DNA of 64,000 bases from positions 124,001-188,000 of the forward strand of contig NZ_BBXA01000020.1 of assembly GCF_001014975.1 (NCBI RefSeq), given 5' to 3'. Origin of the DNA: Novosphingobium sp. MD-1 (lineage in GTDB: Bacteria; Pseudomonadota; Alphaproteobacteria; Sphingomonadales; Sphingomonadaceae). Both the position numbers and the translations under genes were made by a program. Positions 7,432-16,757 of this stretch are shown here, in pieces. A model generated the notes under the pieces. The model searched no databases. It was not told where the DNA came from and saw nothing but the letters and a program-made list of their open reading frames with translations. Within the stretch, counting starts at the first letter, position 1; every line of letters starts with the position of its first letter.

Positions 7432-10416
7432 TCAGCCGTGGCGCGCCAGCAGCGGCCCCAGATATTGCCCGGTGAAGCTGCGCGGATTCTTCGCCACGTC
7501 TTCCGGTGTGCCTTCGGCCACGATCTCGCCGCCGCGCACGCCACCTTCCGGCCCCATGTCGATGATCCAGTCGGCGGTCTTGATCACGTCCAGGTTGTGC
7601 TCGATCACGACCACGCTGTTGCCCTGTTCGACCAGCCGGTGCAGCACTTCCAGCAGCTTGCGCACGTCCTCGAAGTGGAGGCCGGTGGTCGGTTCGTCGA
7701 GGATGTAGAGCGTCTGCCCGGTGGAGCGGCGCGACAGTTCCTTGGCCAGCTTGACGCGCTGCGCCTCGCCGCCCGAGAGCGTCGTTGCCTGCTGGCCGAC
7801 CTTGACGTAGCCGAGCCCCACTTCATTCAGCATGTGCATCCGGTCGCGGATCGGCGGCACCGCCTTGAAGAATTCCTCGGCATCCTCGATCGTCATGTCG
7901 AGCACGTCGGCGATCGAGTGCCCCTTGAACTTCACTTCCAGCGTTTCGCGGTTGTAGCGCTTGCCGCCGCATTCCTCGCACGTCACGTAAACGTCGGGCA
8001 GAAAGTGCATCTCGATCTTGATCAGGCCATCGCCCTGGCAGGATTCGCACCGGCCGCCCTTCACGTTGAAGCTGAAGCGCCCGGCCTTGTAACCGCGCGC
8101 CTCGGATTCCGGGAGCCCCGCGAACCAGTCGCGGATAAGGGTGAAAGCGCCGGTGTAGGTAGCGGGGTTGGACCGCGGCGTGCGCCCGATCGGCGACTGG
8201 TCGATCTCGATCACCTTGTCGCAGGCTTCGAGCCCCTTGATGGCGTCGTGCGGCCCGGCGATCACCCGCGCGCCGTTGAGCACACGCGCGGCGCCGGCCT
8301 GCAGCGTGTCGATCGTCAGCGACGACTTGCCCGAGCCGGAGACCCCGGTGATGCAGGTGAACGTACCCAGCGGAATGCGCGCGGTGACATTGCGCAGGTT
8401 GTTGGCCCGCGCGCCTTCCACCACCAGGTCCAGCCCGTTGCCCTTGCGCCGGTGCGCCGGCACGTCGATGCGGCGCGCGCCCGTCAGGTACTGGCCGGTG
8501 AGGCTGGCCTTGCTCTTGAGAATGTCCTTGAGCGTGCCCTGCGCCACGATCTCGCCGCCATGGACGCCCGCGCCCGGCCCGAGATCGACGACCCAGTCGG
8601 CCGTGCGGATCGCGTCCTCGTCATGCTCCACCACGATCACCGTGTTGCCAAGGTCGCGCAGGCGCTTGAGCGTTTCGAGCAGGCGGTCGTTGTCGCGCTG
8701 GTGCAGCCCGATCGAGGGTTCGTCGAGCACATAGAGCACGCCCGAAAGGCCCGAACCGATCTGGCTGGCCAAGCGGATGCGCTGGCTTTCCCCGCCCGAC
8801 AGCGTGCCCGACGTGCGATCGAGATTGAGGTAATCGAGGCCGACGTTGTTGAGGAAGCCCAGCCGCTCATTGATTTCCTTGAGGATCGCCTTGGCGATCT
8901 GGCGCTGCTGGTCGGTCAGTTTCTCCTCCAGCGTGGAGAACCACGCCAGCGCGTCGGCCACCGAACGGCGGGTGGACATCGAGATGTCCTCGCTCGCGAT
9001 CTTCACCGCCAGCGCCTCGGGCTTGAGGCGCGCCCCGCCGCAGGTCTCGCACGGCTGCGCGGTCTGGAACTTGCCCAGTTCCTCGCGCATCCACGCGCTT
9101 TCGGTCTGGAGCATGCGGCGGTTGAGATTGCCGATCACACCTTCGAACGCCTTGGTGACGGTGTAGCTCTTCTTGCCATCGACGAAGGTCAGCGGCACGG
9201 CCTTGCCGCCGGTGCCATAGAGGATCACCAGCCGCACCTCGCCCGGCAGCTTCTCCCACGGCGTTTCCAGGCTGAACCCGAAATGCGCGGCCAGGCTGGA
9301 CAGCACCTGCATGTAATAGGGCGACGGCGGGTTGGACTTGGCCCACGGCACGACCGCGCCCTGCTTGAGACTGAGCGCCTCGTTGGGCACGACCAGCTGC
9401 GGATCGAACAGCAGCTTCTCGCCCAGGCCATCGCAGGCCGGGCACGCGCCCTGCGGCGCGTTGAACGAGAACAGGCGCGGCTCGATCGATTCGATGGTGA
9501 AGCCGCTGACCGGGCAGGCGAACTTTTCGCTGAACACGATGCGGTTGGGCGGCAGGCCCGCGCCCTTGAGATTCCCCTCCCGCTTGCGGGAGGGGTTAGG
9601 GGTGGGCTGCGCAGGCGCGGCGTCCGGGTCCGGCCCACCCCCATCCCCTCCCGCAAGCGGGAGGGGAGAAGCAGCCAGCGCCTCCGCCACCGTCGTATCC
9701 GCCAGGTCGATATAGGCCAGCCCCTCGGCCAGCTTGAGCGCCTGTTCGAAGCTGTCGGCCAGCCGGGTCTGGATGCCGTCGCGCACGGCGATGCGATCGA
9801 CCACCACCTCGATGTCGTGCTTGTACTTCTTGTCGAGCGCGGGGGCTTCCTCGATCGCGTAGAGCTCGCCGTCGATGCGGACACGGGTGTAGCCCGCCTT
9901 CTGCCATTCCAGCAGTTCCTTGCGGTACTCCCCCTTGCGGCCGCGCACCACCGGCGCCAGCAGATAGGCGCGCGTGCCTTCGGGCAGGGCCATCACGCGA
10001 TCGACCATCTGGCTGACCGTCTGCGCGCTGATCGGCAGGCCAGTGGCCGGCGAATAGGGCACGCCCACGCGCGCCCACAGCAGGCGCATGTAGTCGTAGA
10101 TCTCGGTGACCGTCGCCACGGTCGAGCGCGGGTTGCGGCTGGTGGTCTTCTGCTCGATCGAGATCGCGGGGCTGAGGCCGTCGATGTGCTCGACATCCGG
10201 CTTCTGCATCATCTCGAGAAACTGGCGGGCATAGGCCGACAGCGATTCAACGTAGCGGCGCTGCCCTTCGGCATAGATCGTATCGAACGCCAGCGAGGAT
10301 TTGCCCGAGCCGGAAAGCCCGGTGATGACGATCAGGCTGTCCCGCGGGAGATCGACATCGATACCCTTGAGGTTGTGTTCACGGGCGCCACGGACGGAAA
10401 TCTTGCTGAGCGACAT
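7432..10416 (-). CDS. uvrA: Excinuclease ABC subunit A
   Basis: DNA damage recognition ATPase of nucleotide excision repair, acting as a dimer with UvrB. The protein has 994 residues. Visible features are two Walker A motifs ([12 protein letters not shown] and [12 protein letters not shown]), two ABC signatures ([12 protein letters not shown] and [12 protein letters not shown]), two signature-linked Walker B regions ([10 protein letters not shown] and [10 protein letters not shown]), and CxxC pairs of the zinc modules ([16 protein letters not shown]). Residues 251-281 are an unusual proline/glycine insert encoded entirely by a palindromic repeat (9574-9666). The ATG at 10416 lies 10 bases from a LexA-type box, which indicates SOS control. 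The coding frame is intact. Confidence 0.97.
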   Translation of the reverse strand: MSLSKISVRGAREHNLKGIDVDLPRDSLIVITGLSGSGKSSLAFDTIYAEGQRRYVESLSAYARQFLEMMQKPDVEHIDGLSPAISIEQKTTSRNPRSTVATVTEIYDYMRLLWARVGVPYSPATGLPISAQTVSQMVDRVMALPEGTRAYLLAPVVRGRKGEYRKELLEWQKAGYTRVRIDGELYAIEEAPALDKKYKHDIEVVVDRIAVRDGIQTRLADSFEQALKLAEGLAYIDLADTTVAEALAASPLPLAGGDGGGPDPDAAPAQPTPNPSRKREGNLKGAGLPPNRIVFSEKFACPVSGFTIESIEPRLFSFNAPQGACPACDGLGEKLLFDPQLVVPNEALSLKQGAVVPWAKSNPPSPYYMQVLSSLAAHFGFSLETPWEKLPGEVRLVILYGTGGKAVPLTFVDGKKSYTVTKAFEGVIGNLNRRMLQTESAWMREELGKFQTAQPCETCGGARLKPEALAVKIASEDISMSTRRSVADALAWFSTLEEKLTDQQRQIAKAILKEINERLGFLNNVGLDYLNLDRTSGTLSGGESQRIRLASQIGSGLSGVLYVLDEPSIGLHQRDNDRLLETLKRLRDLGNTVIVVEHDEDAIRTADWVVDLGPGAGVHGGEIVAQGTLKDILKSKASLTGQYLTGARRIDVPAHRRKGNGLDLVVEGARANNLRNVTARIPLGTFTCITGVSGSGKSSLTIDTLQAGAARVLNGARVIAGPHDAIKGLEACDKVIEIDQSPIGRTPRSNPATYTGAFTLIRDWFAGLPESEARGYKAGRFSFNVKGGRCESCQGDGLIKIEMHFLPDVYVTCEECGGKRYNRETLEVKFKGHSIADVLDMTIEDAEEFFKAVPPIRDRMHMLNEVGLGYVKVGQQATTLSGGEAQRVKLAKELSRRSTGQTLYILDEPTTGLHFEDVRKLLEVLHRLVEQGNSVVVIEHNLDVIKTADWIIDMGPEGGVRGGEIVAEGTPEDVAKNPRSFTGQYLGPLLARHG
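9574..9666. repeat. 93-bp double-palindrome (REP/BIME-like) repeat translated inside uvrA
   Basis: Two 22-bp palindromes with arms CCCCTCCCGC and GCGGGAGGGG lie at 9574-9595 and 9645-9666. Between them are inverted arms GGGGTGGGC and GCCCACCCC, so the whole unit is one large nested dyad. It is exactly 31 codons long and keeps the uvrA frame, encoding a peptide that begins PLPLAGG and ends NPSRKREG. A related copy lies at 53664-53762. It looks like a mobile palindromic element that entered the gene without breaking it. Confidence 0.85.
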
Positions 10417-11128
10417 GGGCACCCGTGTTCCAGATTTGTTCACAGAGCGCAAGACGGCTCTTGGGGAGAAGCGCGCTATCTGGGAAGGGCATCGCGGAAG
10501 GGCAAGGGGCCAAGGAAACGGTTGATGAGCAGAGCGTGTCCGCTGTCACGGACAGGGGACCAGGCCCATGCCATAGCGCTTTACGAAAGTGCTAACCGTG
10601 TCGTGTCGGTACAATTCGAAATTCATTTTGGATGTTACGGCCGGTAACGGATAAGAAACCATGAAACGAGCAAGGCCGGCCGCAGCACTGAAGCGGATCG
10701 GCGGGGATCTGCAAGACCGTGACGGACACAGACCACCATTGCAGGGCGCCAGCCACCCATCTGTTTGGTGGGGGAGAGCAGGCAAACCACCACACCCGGG
10801 CCATCTCGTTGAAAGCCCAGGACAATTTCACGCGGCATTTCGCGGAGAGCTTTGCTTCCGCGATGACCCAGACGCGCAACGATCGCACCAAGGTGCCATC
10901 GGACCGCTAGGCCAGAAGGCTCTTTTCGCACCGATTCGCCGGGCCGGGTGTGCGCGGCATCACAGCCGCCGACGCCGAGGCGCGTCACCCGCGGCGCGAC
11001 AACCTCTGGACCGCTGCCCCCCGCCCGCGAGGAGAAGGGAGCAGCGGCGGAACATCGCCATCGGCGTGGCACAGGTGACGACGATGCCCGGACGAACGGA
11101 CGGCGGCCCTGACGAGCCGGCGTGCGGC
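10417..11128. other. 712-bp intergenic region between uvrA and ligB
   Basis: Apart from the LexA box next to uvrA, I find no supported gene. Open frames crossing the region (for example on the minus strand from 10891) have no ribosome site and no family-like sequence. The section near 10600-10640 is the least GC-rich. A short dyad, TGTCCG/CGGACA, lies near 10538-10554. The region could hold a small RNA or decayed DNA, but nothing specific can be shown. Confidence 0.45.
10427..10441. promoter_or_regulatory. LexA (SOS) box of uvrA
   Basis: GTTC at 10427-10430 and GTTC at 10438-10441 are separated by seven bases. This is the direct-repeat GTTC-N7-GTTC pattern bound by LexA in alphaproteobacteria. 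It sits 10 bases upstream of the uvrA start, where LexA would block initiation. Confidence 0.75.
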
Positions 11129-11971
11129 TCAGGCCGGCTCCAGCACCAGGCTGGCGGCGGCGGTATTGCTGATCGGAATGTGGTAGTTCCGGGTGACCTC
11201 GCTCAGCGGGCCATCGCCCAGGGCACCCCGCGCGGCGATCCAGTTGAGAATCTCCACCCCCTGCGTCCCGGCCAGTTCGGCCACGTCCTCGGCCGAATGG
11301 CGCGTCAGCGCATCGGGATCGGCCGCGAGGTGATCGAGGCAGAAGCGATCGTAGTCGGGGTTCATGAACCCGGCGCGCGGGCCGTCGAGCTGGTGCGAAA
11401 GGCCGCCCGTGCCCACCACCAGCACCCGTTCCGCCCCCGTCCACGAACGCAGCGCCTTGGCCACCGCGCGGCCCAGCGCCAGGCAGCGTTTCGGTGACGG
11501 CAGCGGATACTGCACGGTATTGATGGCGATCGGCACCAGCCGGATCGGCCAGGCGGGCGCATCGGGATAGACCAGCTCGAAGGGGATCGACAACGCATGG
11601 TCGACCAGCATCTTCTGGCAAGTGGTGATGTCGAACTCGGACGCGACGAGTTCCTCGATGATGTGCCAGCTCAGCTCGGGGTGACCGGTGAAGCTCTTGT
11701 ACACCGGCAGGCCCCAGCCTTCGTCGGCGTTGTCGTAGGACGCCGCCGCGCCGACCGCGAACGTGGGCATCTTGTCGAGGAAGAAGTTCAGCCCGTGATC
11801 GTTGTAGAACACCACGGCCACGTCCGGCTGGGCTTCGGCAAGCCAGGCGCGGATCGGGGGGTAGCCATCGAAAAACGGTTTCCAGTAGGGCTGTTGCTGG
11901 TCTCCGCGCACGATCGCGCCGCCGATGCCCGGCACGTGGCTGGTGAAATAGCCGCCGACGATGTCCGCCAT
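11129..11971 (-). CDS. ligB: Protocatechuate 4,5-dioxygenase beta subunit
   Basis: Catalytic subunit of an extradiol dioxygenase that opens protocatechuate between C4 and C5 using non-haem Fe(II). The 280-residue protein follows the LigB pattern: His12 in TSHVPGIGG, His59 in VVFYNDHG, and the Glu in GVEILNW match the three iron ligands. VGTGGLSHQLDGPRAGF is the conserved segment around the active-site base. Its ATG overlaps the ligA stop (TGATG), so the two are co-translated. Gallate or another catechol remains a possible substrate. No other meta-cleavage genes are in the window. Confidence 0.9.
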   Translation of the reverse strand: MADIVGGYFTSHVPGIGGAIVRGDQQQPYWKPFFDGYPPIRAWLAEAQPDVAVVFYNDHGLNFFLDKMPTFAVGAAASYDNADEGWGLPVYKSFTGHPELSWHIIEELVASEFDITTCQKMLVDHALSIPFELVYPDAPAWPIRLVPIAINTVQYPLPSPKRCLALGRAVAKALRSWTGAERVLVVGTGGLSHQLDGPRAGFMNPDYDRFCLDHLAADPDALTRHSAEDVAELAGTQGVEILNWIAARGALGDGPLSEVTRNYHIPISNTAAASLVLEPA

Positions 11972-12381
11972 CACGCGTTCTCCATGCCGGTGGAAACGAC
12001 CATGTCGGGCGCGATCTTGGCGCGTTGCGCCACGAGGTGCGCCTTGAAATCGTCAAGGCTCATGCCGGTCTGGAGCGAGCCGAGATCCTGCACGTTGAGG
12101 CCGAAGATGCCGGCCAGCTTGGCCAGATAATAGACGTTGCCGCCGGCTTCGATCATCGCCAGCACATCGCGGTCCGCCACCGCCTTGCGCTGTTCGGGCG
12201 TCAGCGCGAACTTGCGGCAATAGCCGTCCTCGTCGGCGCGGAACGCCTCGCGGCTGGCGGCGTCGTTGAACGAATAGCACATTGCGTTCAGCGCGAAGCC
12301 GCGCCGCGCCATGCCGCCATCGAAAAGGGTGGTGCCGGGGATGGGCGGCCGCCGCCGCACTTCCGCACTCGCCATGGTCAT
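11971..12381 (-). CDS. ligA: Protocatechuate 4,5-dioxygenase alpha subunit
   Basis: Small helical subunit that caps the LigB active site. It has 136 residues, close to the known LigA length of 139. Shared features are IPGTTLFDGG near the N-terminus, a FRADEDGYCRKFALTPEQ segment, and GGNVYYLAKL. The ATG at 12381 is followed two codons later by another ATG at 12375. AGGA at 12384-12387 and GGGAGAG just upstream could serve either. It is the first gene of the ligAB pair and is divergent from the gene at 12562. Confidence 0.88.
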   Translation of the reverse strand: MTMASAEVRRRPPIPGTTLFDGGMARRGFALNAMCYSFNDAASREAFRADEDGYCRKFALTPEQRKAVADRDVLAMIEAGGNVYYLAKLAGIFGLNVQDLGSLQTGMSLDDFKAHLVAQRAKIAPDMVVSTGMENA

Positions 12382-12511
12382 TGTCCTGCTCTCCCGGATC
12401 TGGGTGTTGCTACCTTCCCGACAGATTCGGACCCTAAGGCGACAAGGCCGAATTGCTTTGACTCATATCAATCCCGCGAATCCGGCCCGGCGAAACCGAA
12501 GCGCGAACAAA

Positions 12512-12521
12512 GTTACGTAAC
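12512..12521. promoter_or_regulatory. Perfect 10-bp palindrome in the divergent ligA promoter region
   Basis: GTTACGTAAC is a perfect dyad located about 130 bases upstream of ligA and 40 bases upstream of the divergent gene. Its place in a divergent promoter suggests an operator, but no regulator gene is adjacent. Confidence 0.35.
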
Positions 12522-12561
12522 ATCCTTGCGCAAACGCGCCGCGCGTGGTTACTCTGCGCGC

Positions 12562-12945
12562 ATGGCCATGACCAACGCCGAGCGCCAGCGGCGCTACCGA
12601 CAGAAGCTGAAAGCCCGCGCCTCGGGCGATGCGGTGGCCGATCAGGTGCGCGGCGCGATGGACCGCGCCATCGATGCGCTGTGGGCCTATCACGAACGCC
12701 CGGCGCCCAGCGGGCTACGCTGGTCCGATATCGACGGCTGCACGACGCTGGCGGAATACCGGCTGGAACTGGAAGACGCGCAGGGCGCGCTGCTCACCGC
12801 TTGCCGCGCGTTCCTGCCCGATTTCGACGGCCTGAGCCGCGAGGAAGCGATTGCCGTGTCCGCCGTGATCGAGATCGCCGAAATCATCGGCGCGATCCCC
12901 CCGCAGCCCCGGACCTTGCCGGAAGAACCGCTGCCCGAGGACTAA
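12562..12945 (+). CDS. Hypothetical protein with TNAERQRRYRQ N-terminus
   Basis: A 127-residue soluble, helical protein. The N-terminus MAMTNAERQRRYRQKLKARA is a basic helix shared by many small bacterial proteins of unknown function. The remainder is acidic and ends in a proline-rich tail. I can assign no function. ATG at 12562 or 12568 may be the start, and no clear ribosome site precedes either. The stop codon region is duplicated (see the repeat at 12933). Confidence 0.6.
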   Translation: MAMTNAERQRRYRQKLKARASGDAVADQVRGAMDRAIDALWAYHERPAPSGLRWSDIDGCTTLAEYRLELEDAQGALLTACRAFLPDFDGLSREEAIAVSAVIEIAEIIGAIPPQPRTLPEEPLPED

Positions 12946-12968
12946 CGCGCGCCCGAGGACTAACGCGC
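12933..12968. repeat. 18-bp perfect tandem duplication across a stop codon
   Basis: The unit GCCCGAGGACTAACGCGC occurs at 12933-12950 and again at 12951-12968. The first copy contains the stop codon of the upstream gene and the second repeats it out of use. It probably arose by a replication-slippage event. Confidence 0.85.
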
Positions 12969-12977
12969 GAACGCCGG

Positions 12978-13664
12978 TCAGACGACCAGCCGGTAGCCCA
13001 CGCCCGGTTCGTTGCGGATGAGCGAGGGCGCACCCGATGCACCGTCCTCCAGCTTGCGGCGGATGCCCCGCGCGGCCACGCGCAGGTATTCCACATCCTC
13101 CTCATGCCCCGGCCCCCAGACCGTGCGCAGCAGATGCGCGTGCGTCACCACCTTGCCGGCATGGACCGCCAGTTCGGCCAGCATCGCATATTCGCGCGGG
13201 GCAAGGTGCACTTCGTGGCCGTCCCGGCGCACGATCCGCGCCAGCAGGTCGATCTCCACCCCGCCCGCGCGCACCGTGCCGGTGACCGCGCCGGGCGCGG
13301 CGCGATGACGCAGCGCGGTACGCAGGCGGGCCAGCACCTCGTCGAGATCGAACGGCTTGGTCACGTAATCGTCCGCGCCCAGATCGAGCGCCGCCACCTT
13401 CTCCGCCGTGGCATCGCGCGCGGAGAGTATCACCACCGCCGCCCCCGCACCGCGCAACAGCGGCACCAGTTCCAGCCCGTCGCGATCCGGCAGGCCCAGA
13501 TCGAGCAGAACCGCCTGCGGCCCGACCTCGGCCAGCGCGGCCAGCGCCTCGCGCGCGGTTGCGGCCTCGAACGGCTGGTAACCGGCCGCGGCCAGAGCCG
13601 AGACGAGCAGCGCGCGGATCGGCGCATCGTCCTCCACGACCAGCAGCGGGACGGGATCGGTCAT
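12978..13664 (-). CDS. kdpE: KdpE-like OmpR-family response regulator
   Basis: Response regulator of 228 residues. The receiver domain has acidic residues EDD at 11-13, phospho-acceptor Asp55 in VLLDLGLPD, and the lysine in DDYVTKPFD. The C-terminal winged helix (about 130-225) ends GVGYRLV as in OmpR/KdpE proteins. HEEDVEYLRVAARGIRRKLE matches the KdpE recognition region well. The start overlaps the end of the adjacent KdpD-like kinase gene by four bases. No kdpFABC operon, the usual target, is present in the window. Confidence 0.85.
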   Translation of the reverse strand: MTDPVPLLVVEDDAPIRALLVSALAAAGYQPFEAATAREALAALAEVGPQAVLLDLGLPDRDGLELVPLLRGAGAAVVILSARDATAEKVAALDLGADDYVTKPFDLDEVLARLRTALRHRAAPGAVTGTVRAGGVEIDLLARIVRRDGHEVHLAPREYAMLAELAVHAGKVVTHAHLLRTVWGPGHEEDVEYLRVAARGIRRKLEDGASGAPSLIRNEPGVGYRLVV

Positions 13665-15313
13665 GCCATCTCCTCCTCCGGCGCCCCGGGCGCGCGCACG
13701 AGATGCGGGGGAATATGCAAGGCGAAGCGCGCGCCCTGCCCGTCGGCGCGGTTGCCCGCGCGCACCATCAGACCCATCGCTTCGGCAAACCCTTTCACGA
13801 TCGCCAGCCCCAGTCCCGATCCGCCGGTGCGATCAGACCCTTCCAGCCGCGTGAACATGGCGAACACGCGCTGCTCCTCGCCCGGCGGCAGGCCGGGGCC
13901 GCTATCCTGCACGGAAAGGACAAGGCCGCCATCCGCCGCCGTCTCCGCCGCCACGGTGATCGTGCCGCCCGGCCCGCCGTGCTTGGCCGCGTTGTCGATC
14001 AGATTGATGAGGCAGTGATGGAAAAGCTGCGGATCGAGCAGCGCCAGCGGCAGGTCATCGGGCATGGCCACCGCGATCCGGCGCGCGCCCAGCACCGGCC
14101 GCAAGTCCTCGATCGCGCTGCCGGCGGCCTCGGCCAGATCGACCAGCTGCACCATCCGGTCCAGCGCGCCGGTCTCGATCCGCACCATGTCGAGCAGATT
14201 GGCAACAAAGCGATTCAGCCGCTCCGCCTCGGTCCGCGCGGCGGCAAGCTGCGCTTCCTGTTCGGGCACCGCCGCGCGCATCGCGCGCAGGGTGGCGAGC
14301 ACGGTAGTCAACGGGGTGCGCAGATCGTGGCTGACCGACGACAGCAGCGCCGCGCGCAACCGGTCGCGCTCCTGCACCTCGCCCAGCGCGCGCGCCTCCT
14401 CCTCCGCCACGATGCGCGACAGCGCCAGCCCGCACTGGTCGAGCAGGCTGCGCAGCAGCAGCGCCTGGCCGGGGTGCAGCGGCTCCCCCGCGTCGGCGCG
14501 GCCCACGCCCATCACGGCGACCGCCCCGGCCGGGCCGATCACGGGATGGAACAGCCATTCGGACGCGGTCAGGGTTTCGGAGCCGGGACCGGCGGGCACG
14601 GCGTTGTCAAAGCACCACTGCGCCGCCGCCATCTCGATCAGTTCGATGCGGTGCTGCGGCGGCGATGAGGCGCTCAGAACCAGGCCATGGTCGCCCGCCT
14701 CGGCCGGGGCGCGCACCAGCACGATCGTCCGCACATCGAACAGGCGCGCCACCTCCTCCGCCGCCACGCTCCACACATCGTCGCGCCGGCTGAGCCCGGT
14801 GAGCCGGCGCGCGAAGCCGGCCAGCGCGGCGTTGCGATCGGCCCGCGCTTCCGCCAGCATCGCCTGCTCCCGCACTTGCGCGGCAAGCTGGCTGCCGACC
14901 ACCGCCACTCCCAGCAGGATCAGCAGCGTGATGAAATGCTCGGGATTATCGACCGACAGCGTGTGCGTGGGCGGGATGAAGAAGAAGTTGTACGCCAGCG
15001 AGGAGGCGAGGCCCACGACCACGCCCGTCGCCAGCCCGTGCCGCGTGCCCGCGTACATCACCGGAATCAGATAGAGCAGCCCGATGTCCGTGCTGTTCCC
15101 CCGCGCGAACAGCACGCCGCCGATCAACGTAACCAGCGCCACCAGCGCGAAGGACACGAGATAGCCGGTACCGCTGCCCCAGCGCCCCTCGCGCCGGTGG
15201 GGGTCGTGGCTTTCGGGGATGGACAGGTCGCTCACCCGCGCTGGATGCGCGGCTTCGGAGCGCTTGTCGAGTGCGCGAACGGCCCCACGCCGCAATTGAC
15301 TTGGCCGGCGCAT
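13661..15313 (-). CDS. kdpD: KdpD-like sensor histidine kinase lacking the N-terminal KdpD domain
   Basis: Sensor kinase of up to 550 residues. It has a DUF4118-like block of about four membrane helices (roughly residues 50-140), a GAF-like region, a HisKA domain with SSVSHDLRTPLT, and an ATPase domain with NLIDNAAKHG, DSGPGLP and GSGLGLAIVKG. Standard KdpD has about 890 residues. The cytosolic N-terminal KdpD and USP-like domains are absent here. The likely start is uncertain. An in-frame GTG at 15235 would remove 26 poorly structured residues. It is coupled to kdpE and divergent from another kinase gene. Confidence 0.82.
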   Translation of the reverse strand: MRRPSQLRRGAVRALDKRSEAAHPARVSDLSIPESHDPHRREGRWGSGTGYLVSFALVALVTLIGGVLFARGNSTDIGLLYLIPVMYAGTRHGLATGVVVGLASSLAYNFFFIPPTHTLSVDNPEHFITLLILLGVAVVGSQLAAQVREQAMLAEARADRNAALAGFARRLTGLSRRDDVWSVAAEEVARLFDVRTIVLVRAPAEAGDHGLVLSASSPPQHRIELIEMAAAQWCFDNAVPAGPGSETLTASEWLFHPVIGPAGAVAVMGVGRADAGEPLHPGQALLLRSLLDQCGLALSRIVAEEEARALGEVQERDRLRAALLSSVSHDLRTPLTTVLATLRAMRAAVPEQEAQLAAARTEAERLNRFVANLLDMVRIETGALDRMVQLVDLAEAAGSAIEDLRPVLGARRIAVAMPDDLPLALLDPQLFHHCLINLIDNAAKHGGPGGTITVAAETAADGGLVLSVQDSGPGLPPGEEQRVFAMFTRLEGSDRTGGSGLGLAIVKGFAEAMGLMVRAGNRADGQGARFALHIPPHLVRAPGAPEEEMA

Positions 15314-15393
15314 GATGACAGCGGTTGGCCATGCCCGGCGCGCATGACCGGGCGGGAGAGGCGATCATAGCGAGCACGCTCTTCGGCAAGGCA

Positions 15394-16683
15394 ATGATCC
15401 GGCTGCGGTCGCACCGGCTGGTCGGCTATGCCATGGTCCTGCTGCTGGGCATCGCCGCGGTCCAGGCCGTGGCCAGCCTCGCCTTCTACGAAACGATCGA
15501 CCGCGAAACGATCCGCGAGGACCACGCCCGCCGCGTGGCGGAGCTGCTGGTGGTCAGCGAACGGCTGCACGCGATCGATCGCGATGCGCCGGCCACGATC
15601 ATGTCGACCAGCCACCTGCAGGCGGGCGTCGCCTCCTCACCCGCCGTCCGGCGCCAGGGCGAAGCGCGCGCGGCGGTGGACATCCGGCGGCTGGTGCTGG
15701 CGTGGGAGCCGGCGCTGGCCGGACGCACCCTGCTACTCGATGTGGTGAAGGGGCCGCGCGGGCAGCGCGATCTGGTGGGATCGATGCGGCTGGGCGACGG
15801 CGCCTGGCTCAATTTCCGATCGCCCGATGTCGCTTCGGGCTGGGCGGTGGCGCTGCGGGCCACGATCATGACCCTGCTCGCCACCGTGCTCTGCGTGGGG
15901 GCCGGGCTCTATGCCTTGCGCGCGCTGATGCGGCCGCTGGCGCAACTGGCGCGCGCGGCGGACGCCATGGCCCATGGCCAGCCCGCCGCGCTGCGAGAAA
16001 GCGGACCGGCGGAACTGCGCGATCTGGCCCGCTCGCTCAACGACATGCAGGCCCGCATATCGGGGCTGGAAACCGATCAGGCCAAGTCGTTCGAGGCGAT
16101 CAGCCACGATCTGCGCACCCCGCTCAGCCGGCTGAAGATCGCGTCCGATTTCGTGGACGACAGCGACATCTCGCGCATCGTCAGCTCCAGCACGGAGGAG
16201 ATGGAGGCGATGCTGATGTCGCTCCAGTCGTTCCTGCGCGCGCAGCACATGACGGCGGACGCGGCGGAGGTCGATCTTGTCGCCATGGTGCGCGATCTGC
16301 TGGCGTCGCTGCCGGGCGAAACCCACCTGGAAGCGCCGCCCGTGGCGCTCGCCCGCACCTATCGCGAACCGCTGCTGTTGGCGCTGACCCCGCTGGTGGA
16401 AAACGCGCTGCAATATGGCGAGCGCGCGCGGGTCACGATCAGCGGGCAGGACAGTCGCTGGCGGATCGAGATCGCCGACGGCGGCCCCGGTATTCCGGAA
16501 GACTGCTTCGATGCCGTGCTCGATCCCTTTTTCCGTCTCGACAGTTCCCGTGCGCGCAACACCGCCGGCTTCGGTCTGGGCATTCCCACCGCGCACCGCC
16601 TGCTTCAGCGCTTCGGCGGTCGACTTTCGTTCCGCAACGGCGGGCCGGGGCTGATCGCCTGCGTCGATGTGCCGACCGCATAG
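15394..16683 (+). CDS. HAMP-domain sensor histidine kinase
   Basis: Membrane kinase of about 429 residues. It has a first membrane helix near residues 10-30, a periplasmic domain of about 120 residues, a second helix near 155-178, a HAMP linker (RPLAQLARAADAMAHGQ), HisKA with EAISHDLRTPLSRLK (His238), and an ATPase with PLVENALQYG, DGGPGIP and GFGLGIPTAHRLL. The layout resembles EnvZ/RstB-type kinases. No response regulator is adjacent on its strand, so it may phosphorylate the divergent KdpE-like protein or a distant partner. The start is uncertain because an in-frame reading reaches back to 15325. Confidence 0.82.
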   Translation: MIRLRSHRLVGYAMVLLLGIAAVQAVASLAFYETIDRETIREDHARRVAELLVVSERLHAIDRDAPATIMSTSHLQAGVASSPAVRRQGEARAAVDIRRLVLAWEPALAGRTLLLDVVKGPRGQRDLVGSMRLGDGAWLNFRSPDVASGWAVALRATIMTLLATVLCVGAGLYALRALMRPLAQLARAADAMAHGQPAALRESGPAELRDLARSLNDMQARISGLETDQAKSFEAISHDLRTPLSRLKIASDFVDDSDISRIVSSSTEEMEAMLMSLQSFLRAQHMTADAAEVDLVAMVRDLLASLPGETHLEAPPVALARTYREPLLLALTPLVENALQYGERARVTISGQDSRWRIEIADGGPGIPEDCFDAVLDPFFRLDSSRARNTAGFGLGIPTAHRLLQRFGGRLSFRNGGPGLIACVDVPTA

Positions 16684-16757
16684 CGCCGCGCGGATCGCCA
16701 TAAAGAACCCGTAAAGTCCGTGGTATGCCTGCATCGACGCGACTAACGGGCCGACCC

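Noticed and set aside
7438..10647. A 1069-codon open frame opposite uvrA
   Set aside because: It mirrors uvrA on the other strand, has no family motifs, and its composition follows the high-GC wobble pattern of the real gene.
10592..10891. Small minus-strand frame in the uvrA-ligB gap
   Set aside because: No ribosome site, unusual composition, and no similarity to a known protein type.
12978..16757. A complete kdpFABC system
   Set aside because: Only the KdpDE-like pair is present. No ATPase subunits are encoded nearby.
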